Assembly: GCA_977006965.1 (NCBI GenBank)
Contig: OZ345377.1
Location: 2,046,001 to 2,110,000 of the forward strand
Reading direction: 5' to 3'
Source of the DNA: Phymatolithon calcareum
Lineage: Eukaryota; Rhodophyta; Florideophyceae; Hapalidiales
DNA: 64,000 bases
Shown here piece after piece: positions 10,946 through 19,407 of the stretch; within the stretch, counting starts at the first letter, position 1; every line of letters begins with the position of its first letter. The notes below the pieces were generated by a model, which was given only the letters and a program-made list of their open reading frames with translations, was not told the DNA's origin and searched no databases. The translations under genes were made by a program, and so were the position numbers.

Positions 10946-11465
10946 GGAAGATGTAAAATGAATGAATAAATGGCCCTTCCGAATGATGACATCATGATAA
11001 GACTATTATGTTTGAGCCGCTGATCTATACAGGACAGAGAAGGCAGGTTTTTTGGGTCATGAGGAATGTCATCTTCCTTTGTCTTTACGATGCCAAAAAT
11101 TCTACAAAAGCCCACTTCTGAAATGCCCCAAAGAATCTCTTCTTATCAGTTGTTGGTAAATCCATTTGAGTCACTGTGATACAAGGAAGGGCCGTGGATT
11201 TCATGGATGAATTTAGGAGAACGAGCTCAACCTCTTTGTCGGATTGATAGAAAGTCTCACTGTTTCCTCTCCATTGAGGTCAACGTGCCCTGTCTGCGCA
11301 GGGAAAAATGAGAGACTATTGCGAGGCGGACATTAAAAGTATGGGTTCCAATGGGACTCGAGGGATATTATGTGCTCTTGTTCTACAAGCCCTTACGGAC
11401 GGCAATTGCTGACAACAGGACAGCTTGGGTCCAAGAAACAACAGTGTGTAACAATAATGCAGCCT
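10946..11465. other. Flanking DNA of the LINE-E insertion, no recognised gene
   Basis: No motif or repeat is recognisable apart from the copy of AATAATGCAGCCT at 11453-11465, the left target duplication of the next LINE-E. The frame that starts at 11351 and reads into the LINE is an insertion chimera and not a gene. Confidence 0.35.
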
Positions 11466-12355
11466 ACAAGAGTTCAAACAGCTATTGCAGACGTGGAGAA
11501 GACTTTTTTTTTGGACAAGTATTTGGTCCAATCGCAAAAAATCGAACCGCGAGACTTCGTCTTCTCTGTCGCATACATAATGCGGAAGACAGAAGATTAG
11601 TTCTAGCGTTACGAATGCTTGAACGAGCCAGAACAAGGAAAATGGGCTTGCTCGCAGTCCCAAGAGAGGAAAGAGACGTTGAGGAATTGCAATGGGTGTG
11701 TCGTGACATATCATCAATGTTACATCACGACCTATTCGAGACGGCACTAGCCTATCTCAAGCAGCGAGTTTCAGCAAAATCGTTGAGGGACCTGCTCTTT
11801 AAAGACGAAGGAGAAGGCTTGGAGGCGAGTAGAAAGAGGAATATTCCTTATGATATTCCCGGGTCTACTCCCGCCATCATCAGACTACCGAAAGAACGTC
11901 ACCGCCAATTGGCGATTAAATGGGCATTCGGACGTTTTCCCCCATTGAGTACCACACTTCTGGAAGACAAATTCGGTGAAATCGTACCAACTCTCATGAA
12001 CAAGCTCGAAGTGTACCTTCAAAGATATCGACTAACAGAAGAGGAGACTAGTGAGACTGAAAAGGCACTTGACAAAGTACTATTCCTCACAATCGTCTTT
12101 TATGACGACATGGAATAGACCAAGACAAAATAGAACGGCGACGCTGAGATTCCTACGAACAGGACAAGTGGACTCTAAGCTTTTCCCTCCACCTTCTCTG
12201 GAGGAGGGTTTTTGCAGCTAGGGCTACGACGATATCAACGAGCTTTTGCGGGCTTTAACGGAGCTACCAAGGTAGTAGCATCTGAAACGCATCTCCCTTA
12301 CAGTCTTATGAGTGTTTCTGAGGGCGTTTAATAAATTCAAAATTCAAAAAAAAAA
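11466..12355 (+). mobile_element. LINE-E copy, 5'-truncated, with target duplication
   Basis: It encodes the C-terminal part of the RT protein, from about TAIADVEKTFF through FGPIAKNRTARLRLLCRI, SRKRNIPYDIPG, RHRQLAIKWAFGRFPPLST and the end TIVFYDDME at 12118, with one frameshift near the start. The 3' UTR has the stem-loop at 12185-12208 and the end GAGGGCGTTTAATAAATTC plus A run. The perfect 13 bp repeat AATAATGCAGCCT lies at 11453-11465 and 12356-12368. From about 11718 it is almost identical to the copy at 35541-36178, which points to recent mobility. Confidence 0.85.
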
Positions 12356-12416
12356 AATAATGCAGCCTGCTCACAATTGCTTCAATCATCTCCGTCTTCT
12401 CTAACGCTAGTATCCG

Positions 12417-12842
12417 TCACCAGCTACTTTCTTCTGTGTTGTAAAACTGTTCCATGAAACCTGCATATCTCGATAACGCACCCGCTGTGTTTTGCGTTTC
12501 ATTACAGGACTGGCGGCCGCTTGTTTCTCTGCTCTCGCGACTGTACGCTTCGCAACTGGTATAGCGACCTAATGAAAGATCTGTATGGCCAAACGGGGAG
12601 CGTGTCTCACGCGTATGCATTCGATGTTCTTCGCTTCGGTTGTAGTATAAAATAGAGTTCGTGCCTTCTTCTGAGGAAAGGAAAGTGGCAGTGCTTTGGA
12701 TTTCCGGTCGATTTTTTGGCTCCCCTGTATGTTCCTTCGACAAGGTGAAATTGCTGTTGTTCGAGCATTCTTGGCAGCAACCGTTTCGCCGCGTAAGCCA
12801 GTACGTTGACAACGCCCTCAGTTCCATAATTCGATTCTTCAT
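12417..12842 (-). CDS. Hypothetical protein, 141 aa
   Basis: The ORF begins with ATG at 12842, and the open frame extends upstream to about 12975 without another ATG. The product is rich in Ser, Glu, Asn and Arg and has four Cys (CCQEC near residue 22, then CEAYSRES and SCNETQN), but matches no family I know. The region upstream on the same strand has further open pieces (13390-13632, and about 13206-13365, which includes a basic VPKRRKKNER patch), so this may be one exon of a larger minus-strand gene. It could equally be a relic of an unrecognised element. Confidence 0.35.
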   Translation of the reverse strand: MKNRIMELRALSTYWLTRRNGCCQECSNNSNFTLSKEHTGEPKNRPEIQSTATFLSSEEGTNSILYYNRSEEHRMHTRETRSPFGHTDLSLGRYTSCEAYSRESRETSGRQSCNETQNTAGALSRYAGFMEQFYNTEESSW

Positions 12843-14007
12843 GCCCTCGTTTTGCGTTGGGCGGTTAAGCCAATGTCGCCGTCCATTTACGACGCCGTCC
12901 TTGGCTGTCTTTTCATTCTTGTTTTTCGTCTCTTCCGTCGTACGGCGTACGTCGCGTCGACTTTTGCGTGGTTATCGTCAAGCCTATTTCCCCCTTTCAG
13001 TACGGCTCGCGCTCGTGTTCGGTCTGGATGACCGCTAGAGTTACCGCAAGGCTACCGCACTCATTCTTGTTTCTTTATTCCCTCTTTTTCAAGCTTCCGA
13101 ATCCCAACATGGCATAGCCTAATGCGATTTTCCGATCGCCACGACCGCTTGTGCTCCCACAAGTCCATGGAGTGCTCCAAAAGTGGAGCTCTCTTAGCAT
13201 CCTCCTTTACTTTTTAGTGTTTTTTCGTCTAGTTCGAGCGCCGAACGAAGGTCGGCGAGGGAGGACGGCGCCGACACGTTCGTTTTTCTTCCGCCTCTTC
13301 GGGACGGGGTATTGGTTGTTTCTTTCTTTACTGCTTTCTTTCTCCAAGGGTATTTTTATCTCTCTTGTTCCTTTCTGAACCTTTTGGCGTTAAGTCCTTG
13401 TGAGCATAAAGCTACATTCGATTGCACGATGTCTTCTAGGGGCCTTAACCGAACTTCGGGGGATCTCATGGAGATATCCGTTCCGGGAGAACAACTTTAA
13501 AGCTCTTATATGGGGCTTCTTGTCACGCGATGCAGTGGGGAAGGTTGTTTTCGTAGATGGTTTCCCCGAGGTATCTACAGCCAGGGTCTCCACGCCAGCA
13601 GTATGCTGAGGGAACCTCTTTCCAGAGATCATATTGCGTTCAAGGGGAAGGCGCAATCAGGGGATCCCAGTGAACATGCTGACGGTTCAACTCCTCCTGT
13701 ATGGGCACAATTGAAATTCAAAAGCCTTAAAAAACATCATCAAAAACGAATGTCCTTCCAATAACCTCCGTTATCGTCAGAAGAACTCATGGACATTAAA
13801 CTTCGCCTCGAAGATATGAGACCAATGCATTTTTCTGTGAATCGCTGCACGTTTTACCATAGTTTCACGCCCCATCCCCCAATCTAAGAATACTTACATC
13901 GAAATACGCAGGCCGCAGTCCGAAATACGTACAGAGTTTACAAGTCAGCTGTGACTGCGACCAACTTCAGTATGAAATCGAGACATGTGACAGAATGACG
14001 CTACATA
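12843..14007. other. Stretch with unassigned minus-strand open pieces
   Basis: The minus-strand ORF at 13390-13632 (ATG at 13632) and a basic open piece at about 13206-13365 are purine-rich, like the ORF at 12417-12842. No conserved domain is visible and no splice sites can be assigned with confidence. The plus-strand frames here are hydrophobic mirror images of these. No LINE 3' end was found. Confidence 0.3.
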
Positions 14008-14520
14008 CCGCAATGAAGGATATTGAATATCTCAAGATGTATGAAGACTTGCGACAAGCCCTTCAGAAAGCCCAGGAGGGATCTGTCACGAAGAAGAGGA
14101 GGAGAGAAGAAACAATTAAGGTATGGGAAAAGGAAGAAGAAGGCAGATCAATGAAGATTCCTATTGAAGGCAAGCTACCAGGGATCCTTTACATAGGAGA
14201 AAGAACAACACGTTTAAGGTGCCTAAGGTTGACATTCAACCGAGCACCCCTTTGGAGGAAATCAGTGTTGGGTGCTTACTGTGGGATTACCGCGGTGGTC
14301 GAACTAGTCGCCTTACAACGTACTCTAGCGTCATCGAAGATGAGTACAGAAATTGAGTTTGAGTGCAAGAAACTCACAGGAGCTCTTGTTGGGAGAGAAT
14401 TACAAATCAAGAACGTTTTGAGCAGCCAGATGACTATCGCGTAGAGATTATGCAAGAGCTGCCCCGTTACTCCAAGGTGAGGCTTTGTGAGCTCTCAAAA
14501 ATAAAATCATCAAATATCCC
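14008..14520 (+). mobile_element. LINE-C2 copy, 5'-truncated
   Basis: The ORF at 13995-14444 encodes the C-terminal domain of the LINE-C protein: MKDIEYLKMYEDLRQAL, WEKEEEGRSMKIPIEGKLPG, LRCLRLTFNRAPLWRKSVLG, ITAVVELVALQRTL and KLTGALVGREL. The 3' end reads GTGAGCTCTCAAAAATAAAA then TCATCAAATATCC, differing from LINE-C proper. It is nearly identical to the minus-strand copy at 49340-49911. A short repeat (CATACCG at 14004-14010 and 14521-14527) might be its target duplication but is too short to rely on. Confidence 0.75.
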
Positions 14521-14907
14521 CATACCGTATTGGTATTCGACAGAATTTGAATAGCTCTCTACTAATTCAGAGAAAGAGTGTATGTGCGGAGTACAGTGGT
14601 GTTTCATAACAGAGCCTGATATGAACACGGGCTAGAGACAACTTTTTCTCAAATTCTTACGCTGTTTTTACGAAAACCCACCGCGACAAAGTGCACGCAA
14701 TTTTCCAGTGGTATCGCTTTACCAAGAGGAATTGCAGGCCTAATACCTTTTCTCTGATCCCATTGTCCCTCTCAGTTTGACGATTTGCATCTCTGCACCG
14801 AACTTCACGAGCTTGAGCTTTATCAAAAGTTCGGCGTTGGAGTACTGGAGACTAAGGAGGAGAAGGTACATTACGACTATCCAGTCTATGATATCGCCAT
14901 GTGAGGC
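14521..14907. other. Stretch with no recognised gene
   Basis: No LINE, TIR or coding motif is recognisable. It separates the LINE-C2 tail from the plastid-like ilvH fragment. Confidence 0.3.
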
Positions 14908-15060
14908 AGTCTTTACATTAGAAGCACGGATTAAAGAAAATTTTCCAGTTCTAGCTATTTCGACAATACCATACTGATCTAATAATTGCTCAATCGCGAC
15001 CATTTTACGGGGATCACCAGTAATTTCTAATATCAAATACTCATCTGCAATAACTCGCGT
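14908..15060 (-). pseudogene. ilvH: Fragment of ilvH (acetolactate synthase small subunit), probably plastid-derived
   Basis: The minus strand reads TRVIADEYLILEITGDPRKM and continues VAIEQLLDQYGIVEIARTGK and FSLIRASNV. That is the conserved part of the C-terminal regulatory domain of IlvH, the small subunit that gives valine feedback to acetolactate synthase in branched-chain amino-acid synthesis. Similarity fades after SNVKT and is unclear upstream of TRV, where frames shift, so only about 50 codons survive. The codons are AT-rich (TTA, ATT, AAA, GAT), unlike the carbonic anhydrase gene nearby. ilvH is plastid-encoded in red algae, so a nuclear insertion of plastid DNA is the simplest reading. 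A decayed nuclear ilvH or a bacterial transfer are alternatives. The identity is good; the origin is inferred. Confidence 0.7.
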
Positions 15061-15798
15061 CTTATATTCACAGAGATGATCGCCTACTCCTTCAGCAACA
15101 GCTCTTGCGCAAAAAAAGCACTCTTATCCGCATCAGTTTAATATCGGCACTCTTTCCACTGCCGGAATCGATAATATAACGAAAGCAGGATCTTCTTTCA
15201 TTAATAAGAGAATGCATCTCGTGAGCTGAGAAGTCTGTACTATCCGGACCAGCATTGCGTCTCTCTCGATGAAGCAAGAGAAGTATTACGTATAGGATTC
15301 GCTTTAAATCATATATGTAATACTTTTGAATCGGCCAGGTAAGCTGCAGCGCTTTACAGTCTGTAACACATGGATGCAGATTGTGCAGTAGAGAAAAATC
15401 CAAGACTGCTGAAGAGGAAAGAATGAATCAAAACCCTATTCACTGAACGAATGGCGCCAATAACGAGACCTGAAAAGAGCCGAATAGGGAACTCAAATCT
15501 CATCGTATTCCTTCTTTCACCATAATACACACGCTTCGAGAGTCAATATGTTGAGTTATGAATCTAGCTCGTTTCGGAAAGAATTGGGCTCTATTGTAAT
15601 GCCTGACGTTAAGATACATGTCTGCAAAGACCTATAGCGGATCATTCGCGATCAACATTTCTGAAAACAGCCGCGTTGGGGCTACGCAATGCACTGAACA
15701 TCATGGATAAAACTCGAACAGGATTCCATCTCTGAAATAGAGCAAACGAAATACAGACAATATTTTCGGATAGACATAAGAATCATACCTTGTAAATA
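15061..15798. other. Stretch with no recognised gene
   Basis: A minus-strand frame at 15092-15403 (103 codons) has no known domain. The plus strand has a short helical piece (SLDEAREVLRIGFALNHIC) near 15265-15325 that I cannot assign. The stretch ends at the left target duplication of the MULE (15799-15808). Confidence 0.3.
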
Positions 15799-15808
15799 AT
15801 TCATTTTC

Positions 15809-15891
15809 GAGGAAATTCGCTGCATGGACCGAAAAAGGTGGCAAAATTCGCTAAATCGGCACCCCTTGCAATAACTACTACTCGTTATGAT
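15809..15891 (+). repeat. MULE left terminal inverted repeat (83 bp)
   Basis: It pairs with 17091-17172 and begins GAGGAAATTCGCTGC. The inner end reads ACTACTACTCGTTATGAT in both copies. One base of length difference (ACCCCTTGC against ACCCTTGC) and a few substitutions separate the two arms, so the element is not very old. Confidence 0.9.
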
Positions 15892-15939
15892 ACACAGAGC
15901 ACTCCATAGAAATAAACTTATCAAAAAAATAATATTTAT

Positions 15940-16704
15940 TTCATGCACAACTCTATGCTTCAGCTCCTCGTCACAAGTAGCATCTCCGTCATCGCAGGCG
16001 GTGAGCTCAATTATCATGGACTGAGCCGCTTTGTCGATGTGTTTTCGCTTCGCCTCAACAATATTGCGGATGTTCTGCTTGGCGCATGTCTGCGAGAAGT
16101 GACCGTTGTTTCTGCACGAGGAGCCGTGACGGGACCTCATTTCGGACGGGAAGTACGGCCTCTTGCGCTTGCGGCCCAGCTTAGCGACAAGGTCACACGG
16201 AACCAAATCATCCTGTACTAGCTGGTAACCAGTGACTGCAACACGAATGATGATACCCTCGTGTTGCTTGGCCCACGTTATCAATAGCCATGGGTCCCAC
16301 ACCAGATCTTGTTTCACGGGTCGAACGCGACTCGATGCTGCGCCAAGCATCTAGAACAGTACAAAAGTGCAGCTACAACGTGGATACATGGCCGCTGGTG
16401 CTCTTCAAAGTAGCGGAAAGAGCATGTAGCGCGGTAGTCGCTGTTAACTACCACAGGGAATGGTGTCACTTGGCTGCTAACAACAAACTTCAGCATGTCA
16501 CTTTCGATGACCTCTGGCTCCACAAGCGGCTTCTCCGCTCAGAGGAATTTTCCTGGTGCTTCTTGTAGCAGCAAGGCGTGAGGAACTTGCCCATCGATGT
16601 GCCTTGCCAATAGACGTGTTGTGGGCGATTACGAGGTTGACAACGTCGTCAAAGTTTGCTCCAGGGCAGTCACCCACCCTTAGCACGAGCTCCATCTTCT
16701 CCAT
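15940..16704 (-). pseudogene. MULE transposase C-terminal remnant (SWIM finger)
   Basis: Three overlapping minus-strand frames (16498-16704, 16314-16523, 15682-16350) read in order as the end of a MULE transposase. The frame at 16314-16523 carries ATCSFRYFEEHQRPCIHVVA, which fits the SWIM zinc-finger pattern Cys-x-(Cys or Phe)-x(n)-Pro-Cys-x-His. The next frame has KRKRPYFPSEMRSR, then CRNNGHFSQTC, like the zinc knuckle that follows SWIM in many MULEs. The catalytic DDE part is missing. Frameshifts join the pieces, so no protein is expected. SWIM domains also occur in non-transposon proteins, but the TIRs and the 10 bp duplication settle it. Confidence 0.7.
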
Positions 16705-16884
16705 GAGTTCAGACGGTTCGGGCGAGAGCGTTGTGAGTTAGCTTAGCAGTCGAATGCGACGAGGTGCAGAGTACTTTGCGTAGCGGATTAGTAGTGTAAT
16801 AATAAGGAAGCTGATTGAAGATATGGGTAGTCATTGACTAGTCAAGGAGCATGGGCAATTGGTACACTCAGTAGAACCCTGAAG

Positions 16885-17040
16885 AAGCCCACATGGACCC
16901 CTACTGAAGAGAATGAAGTGGCACGAGCAATTGACGTGATATTATGCAATTCTGAATAAGATAACTGACAACTCTCGATGCTAGTATAATGCGATTAGAA
17001 ACGTGCCGACTTTCCTCAAGTTGGGACACATGGTACCTTC
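16885..17040 (-). repeat. MULE internal repeat block shared with other sites
   Basis: On the minus strand it reads TTGAGAAGGTACCATGTGTC, CCAACTTGAGGAAAGTCGGC and onward to TCATTCTCTTCAGTAG. The same blocks recur at 59722-59865, more weakly at 128-240, and in part at 58474-58520. On the opposite strand the conserved part translates as PTEENEVARAIDVILCNSE, with the matching PTEENDVARAIDVMLFNSE at 59.8 kb. It may therefore be a coding piece of the parent element. Confidence 0.6.
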
Positions 17041-17090
17041 TCAATAAGTTCTCTTAATTACGTGTAATGATAAGCAGCTGTCTAGCTGAA

Positions 17091-17172
17091 ATCATAACGA
17101 GTAGTAGTTTTTGCAAGGGTGCCGATTTAGCGAATTTTGCCACCTTTTTCGGTCCATGCAGCGAATTTCCTC
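17091..17172 (-). repeat. MULE right terminal inverted repeat (82 bp)
   Basis: It is the inverted partner of 15809-15891, ends at GCGAATTTCCTC and is followed directly by the target duplication ATTCATTTTC. Confidence 0.9.
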
Positions 17173-17300
17173 ATTCATTTTCAATATATTCTCAGCTCGC
17201 TTTCGCGTAAGAATAGATTATTTAATCAAGAAAGTCAAATGCATAAGTAATTTATTCATGGAGAGGGTCAAAAGTTAATATGAATTATTGGAATATATTC

Positions 17301-18795
17301 TCATTCCATTATCGCACTTACGTCCTGGATGTACAACAGGTCTGCATTCATGTGTAGGAAAAGCGGCATCTCAAGGTTCGCTGGAGACAGACTCTTCCTG
17401 TGCTTATTCAGAGTGTATCCAGCTTTGGAGAAGAACCGTTCAACGATGTTGGAAGTAGGCAATATGAAACGAAGGTCCAAATATCCGGAACGATTTACAG
17501 ACAGCCTGCGTTTCTTCAATGCCTCGTCTGCAAAAGACATCGAGTCCTTGTCCACTGTCGTAACTGTTTCAGAATCCACAGAGACTACTATCAGAGAATC
17601 TGTTGCTTTTTTCACTTGACATGTCATCAACTCAATTCTTTTGTCTTATATTTTTGCGATGCCGATCGCGAAATGGGGATTTCGCACAATGCTAGCATTA
17701 GAAGATAACCTTGATTTTGCGCTGAGAAACTTAGCAATGACCGCGCCGAAAAGAGCACGAACCTCAGCAATGGTGATTGAGTCACGTTGCAAGGCTTTGG
17801 TAACACTGCTGAGGTCAGTTAATTCGGCACAGAGAGAGTTGATCTCCTTCTCTTCGCAATACGTTGGGATCAAGTGATCAAATGTGTGTGCATCCATTTT
17901 CCTTATGAATTCCTTGATTTTCTGGTACCTGATGAGCATCTCACTCGTCCAACTCCACCTGGTTGCGTTGTTGCACTTACCTCGTAAATGCGTATGCTCA
18001 CGCAACCGCGCAGCTGCGATTAGTGCTCGAAGTTGTTTCATCAAGCCATTTACCTTCTCAACCAAACTTCTCTTGTCAGAAATCAGATCTTGCACTGCCA
18101 GATTGAAACGATGCGATGCACACCCAACTAGTGGAGTGCTGACTTTTTTGGCGAATGATTGATTGGTACTGGAATTGTCACCAAGAAGGGCGACCGCATT
18201 GTCGTATGACTTTCCATACAGCTGAAGTACGAACTCAGAGTACGCTTTGTGATGGTCCGCATCCTGACTGCCTTCATCTTCGAAAGGTGAGAACCCCAGT
18301 AAATACGAAGTGTAACCAAATTTTTTCTCTGCTGGTGCAACTGCGAAGATGGCAACATAATGCGTATCTCCCTCTCTCCATCCATCGAAGGCAAGTGCGA
18401 ATTTTTCGGGCAGCTCTCGGCTTATGTTTTGTTCCACTCGCTTGGTGAGGTGGCCCATGTACTTGACAACGGACTTCGTAGAAAGGTTGGGGTATTTGAT
18501 GTGCTTTCGAAACGCCTCTTGCTCCACAACGGAAAACGGCAGCAGAGTCGACAAACATGAGCCGCGACCACTTTAGGTTTGTAGAAGTAAGCCGCGTTGT
18601 CACTTGAATTAATCGATGGTGTGCATGTCGATGACACGAGCGAAGAGTCGGTTTCCTGAAGATCTTTCAATTCCTCTGGATGCTTGGCTCGCACATGCGA
18701 TAACAGATTGGCATATCCACTGCCCTTCTGCTTCCTGGTAGTGCCACAGAGGCATCTCCAAACTAAGTTGGCTTTTATGTGAGTGCGGGTCGCAA
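17301..18795 (-). pseudogene. hAT-superfamily transposase (inactivated)
   Basis: Three segments read in order on the minus strand. At about 18790-18600 there is a BED-type zinc finger (WRCLCGTTRKQKGSGYANLL, then HVRAKH). A frameshift follows near 18550. At 18554-17646 lies the catalytic region, with LAFDGWREGDTHYVAIFAV, LLGDNSSTNQSFAKK, GCASHRFNLAVQDL and a Trp-containing NNATRWSWTSEML. At 17630-17301 is the hAT dimerisation end (FILPTSNIVERFFSKAGYTL, then NKHRKSLSPANLEMPLFLHM). The last two parts are in the same frame, split by one TAA stop at 17646-17648. The BED part lacks an upstream ATG because a TAA precedes it. One stop and one frameshift in about 500 codons suggests fairly recent death. 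I could not locate its inverted repeats or 8 bp target duplication. Confidence 0.85.
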
Positions 18796-18829
18796 TTTAA
18801 GTACTAGTGTTTAGACATTGCAGCAATCC

Positions 18830-19407
18830 TGATAACAGCTAATTGTCGGAAAGATGGTTCTAATGTTCTCATCAACGTTAAAATCATAGTACGTTTTAGT
18901 CTACAAGCCAGACACGTACAATTGATATCAATCAAGTGAGTGTAGTGTTGCAACGTTACGCAGGCAAGAAAATATGTTCTATTTGGGAGCAACATTAGTA
19001 GCAATAGAAAAGACAAGTACGAGCACCTTCAGAATCAGACCCGGAGGGTAATTCTAAAAGTATTCTCCCTCCTGCAAAAATAAATTATTTTATTCTATCG
19101 AGGCTATCAATGAGTTATTTATCCAACAGATGGCACTTGAATAAATAAATAAAAATACATATTCGAATACATTTAAATATGAATTATTTTTTACAAGGTC
19201 TGAAAAGAATATGTGGCATGAGGGACATGGTGAGTAAACAAAAATTTCACAATCCCATCGCCGAACGTCATATCCCGCGACATAATCAAATTTTCCTACT
19301 TCGGAGCCCGCAGGTGTTTCTCATTCGAGACAAAGAAGTTTCTCACTATATCGACGTTGGACCTCGTACCGATCTCTACAAATTTCACTGCAAAGATAAT
19401 ACGATAG
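18830..19407. other. AT-rich stretch with no recognised gene
   Basis: The DNA around 19080-19190 is very AT-rich (repeated AATAAATAAAT-like runs). No coding frame with a motif, LINE tail or inverted repeat was noticed. Confidence 0.35.

Larger units (their letters stand above)
15809..17172 (-). mobile_element. Mutator-like (MULE) DNA transposon, 1364 bp
   Basis: It is bounded by inverted repeats of 83 bp (15809-15891) and 82 bp (17091-17172) that start GAGGAAATTCGCTGCATGGA and differ at few positions. Immediately outside is a perfect 10 bp direct repeat, ATTCATTTTC, at 15799-15808 and 17173-17182, within the 9-11 bp range typical of MULEs. Inside, on the minus strand, is the decayed C-terminal end of a MULE transposase with a SWIM zinc finger. 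At 1.36 kb it is too short for a full transposase, so it is a deletion derivative that would depend on a transposase supplied from elsewhere. Confidence 0.88.

Noticed and set aside
11351-12118. A 255-codon ORF starting MGLEGYYVLLFY
   Set aside because: The start lies in flanking DNA before the target duplication (11453-11465); the rest is LINE-E. The in-frame join is accidental.
15250-15340. Possible second plastid gene piece next to ilvH (SLDEAREVLRIGFALNHIC)
   Set aside because: It is vaguely like the end of SufB, but the match is too short and lacks the key residues, so I do not call it.
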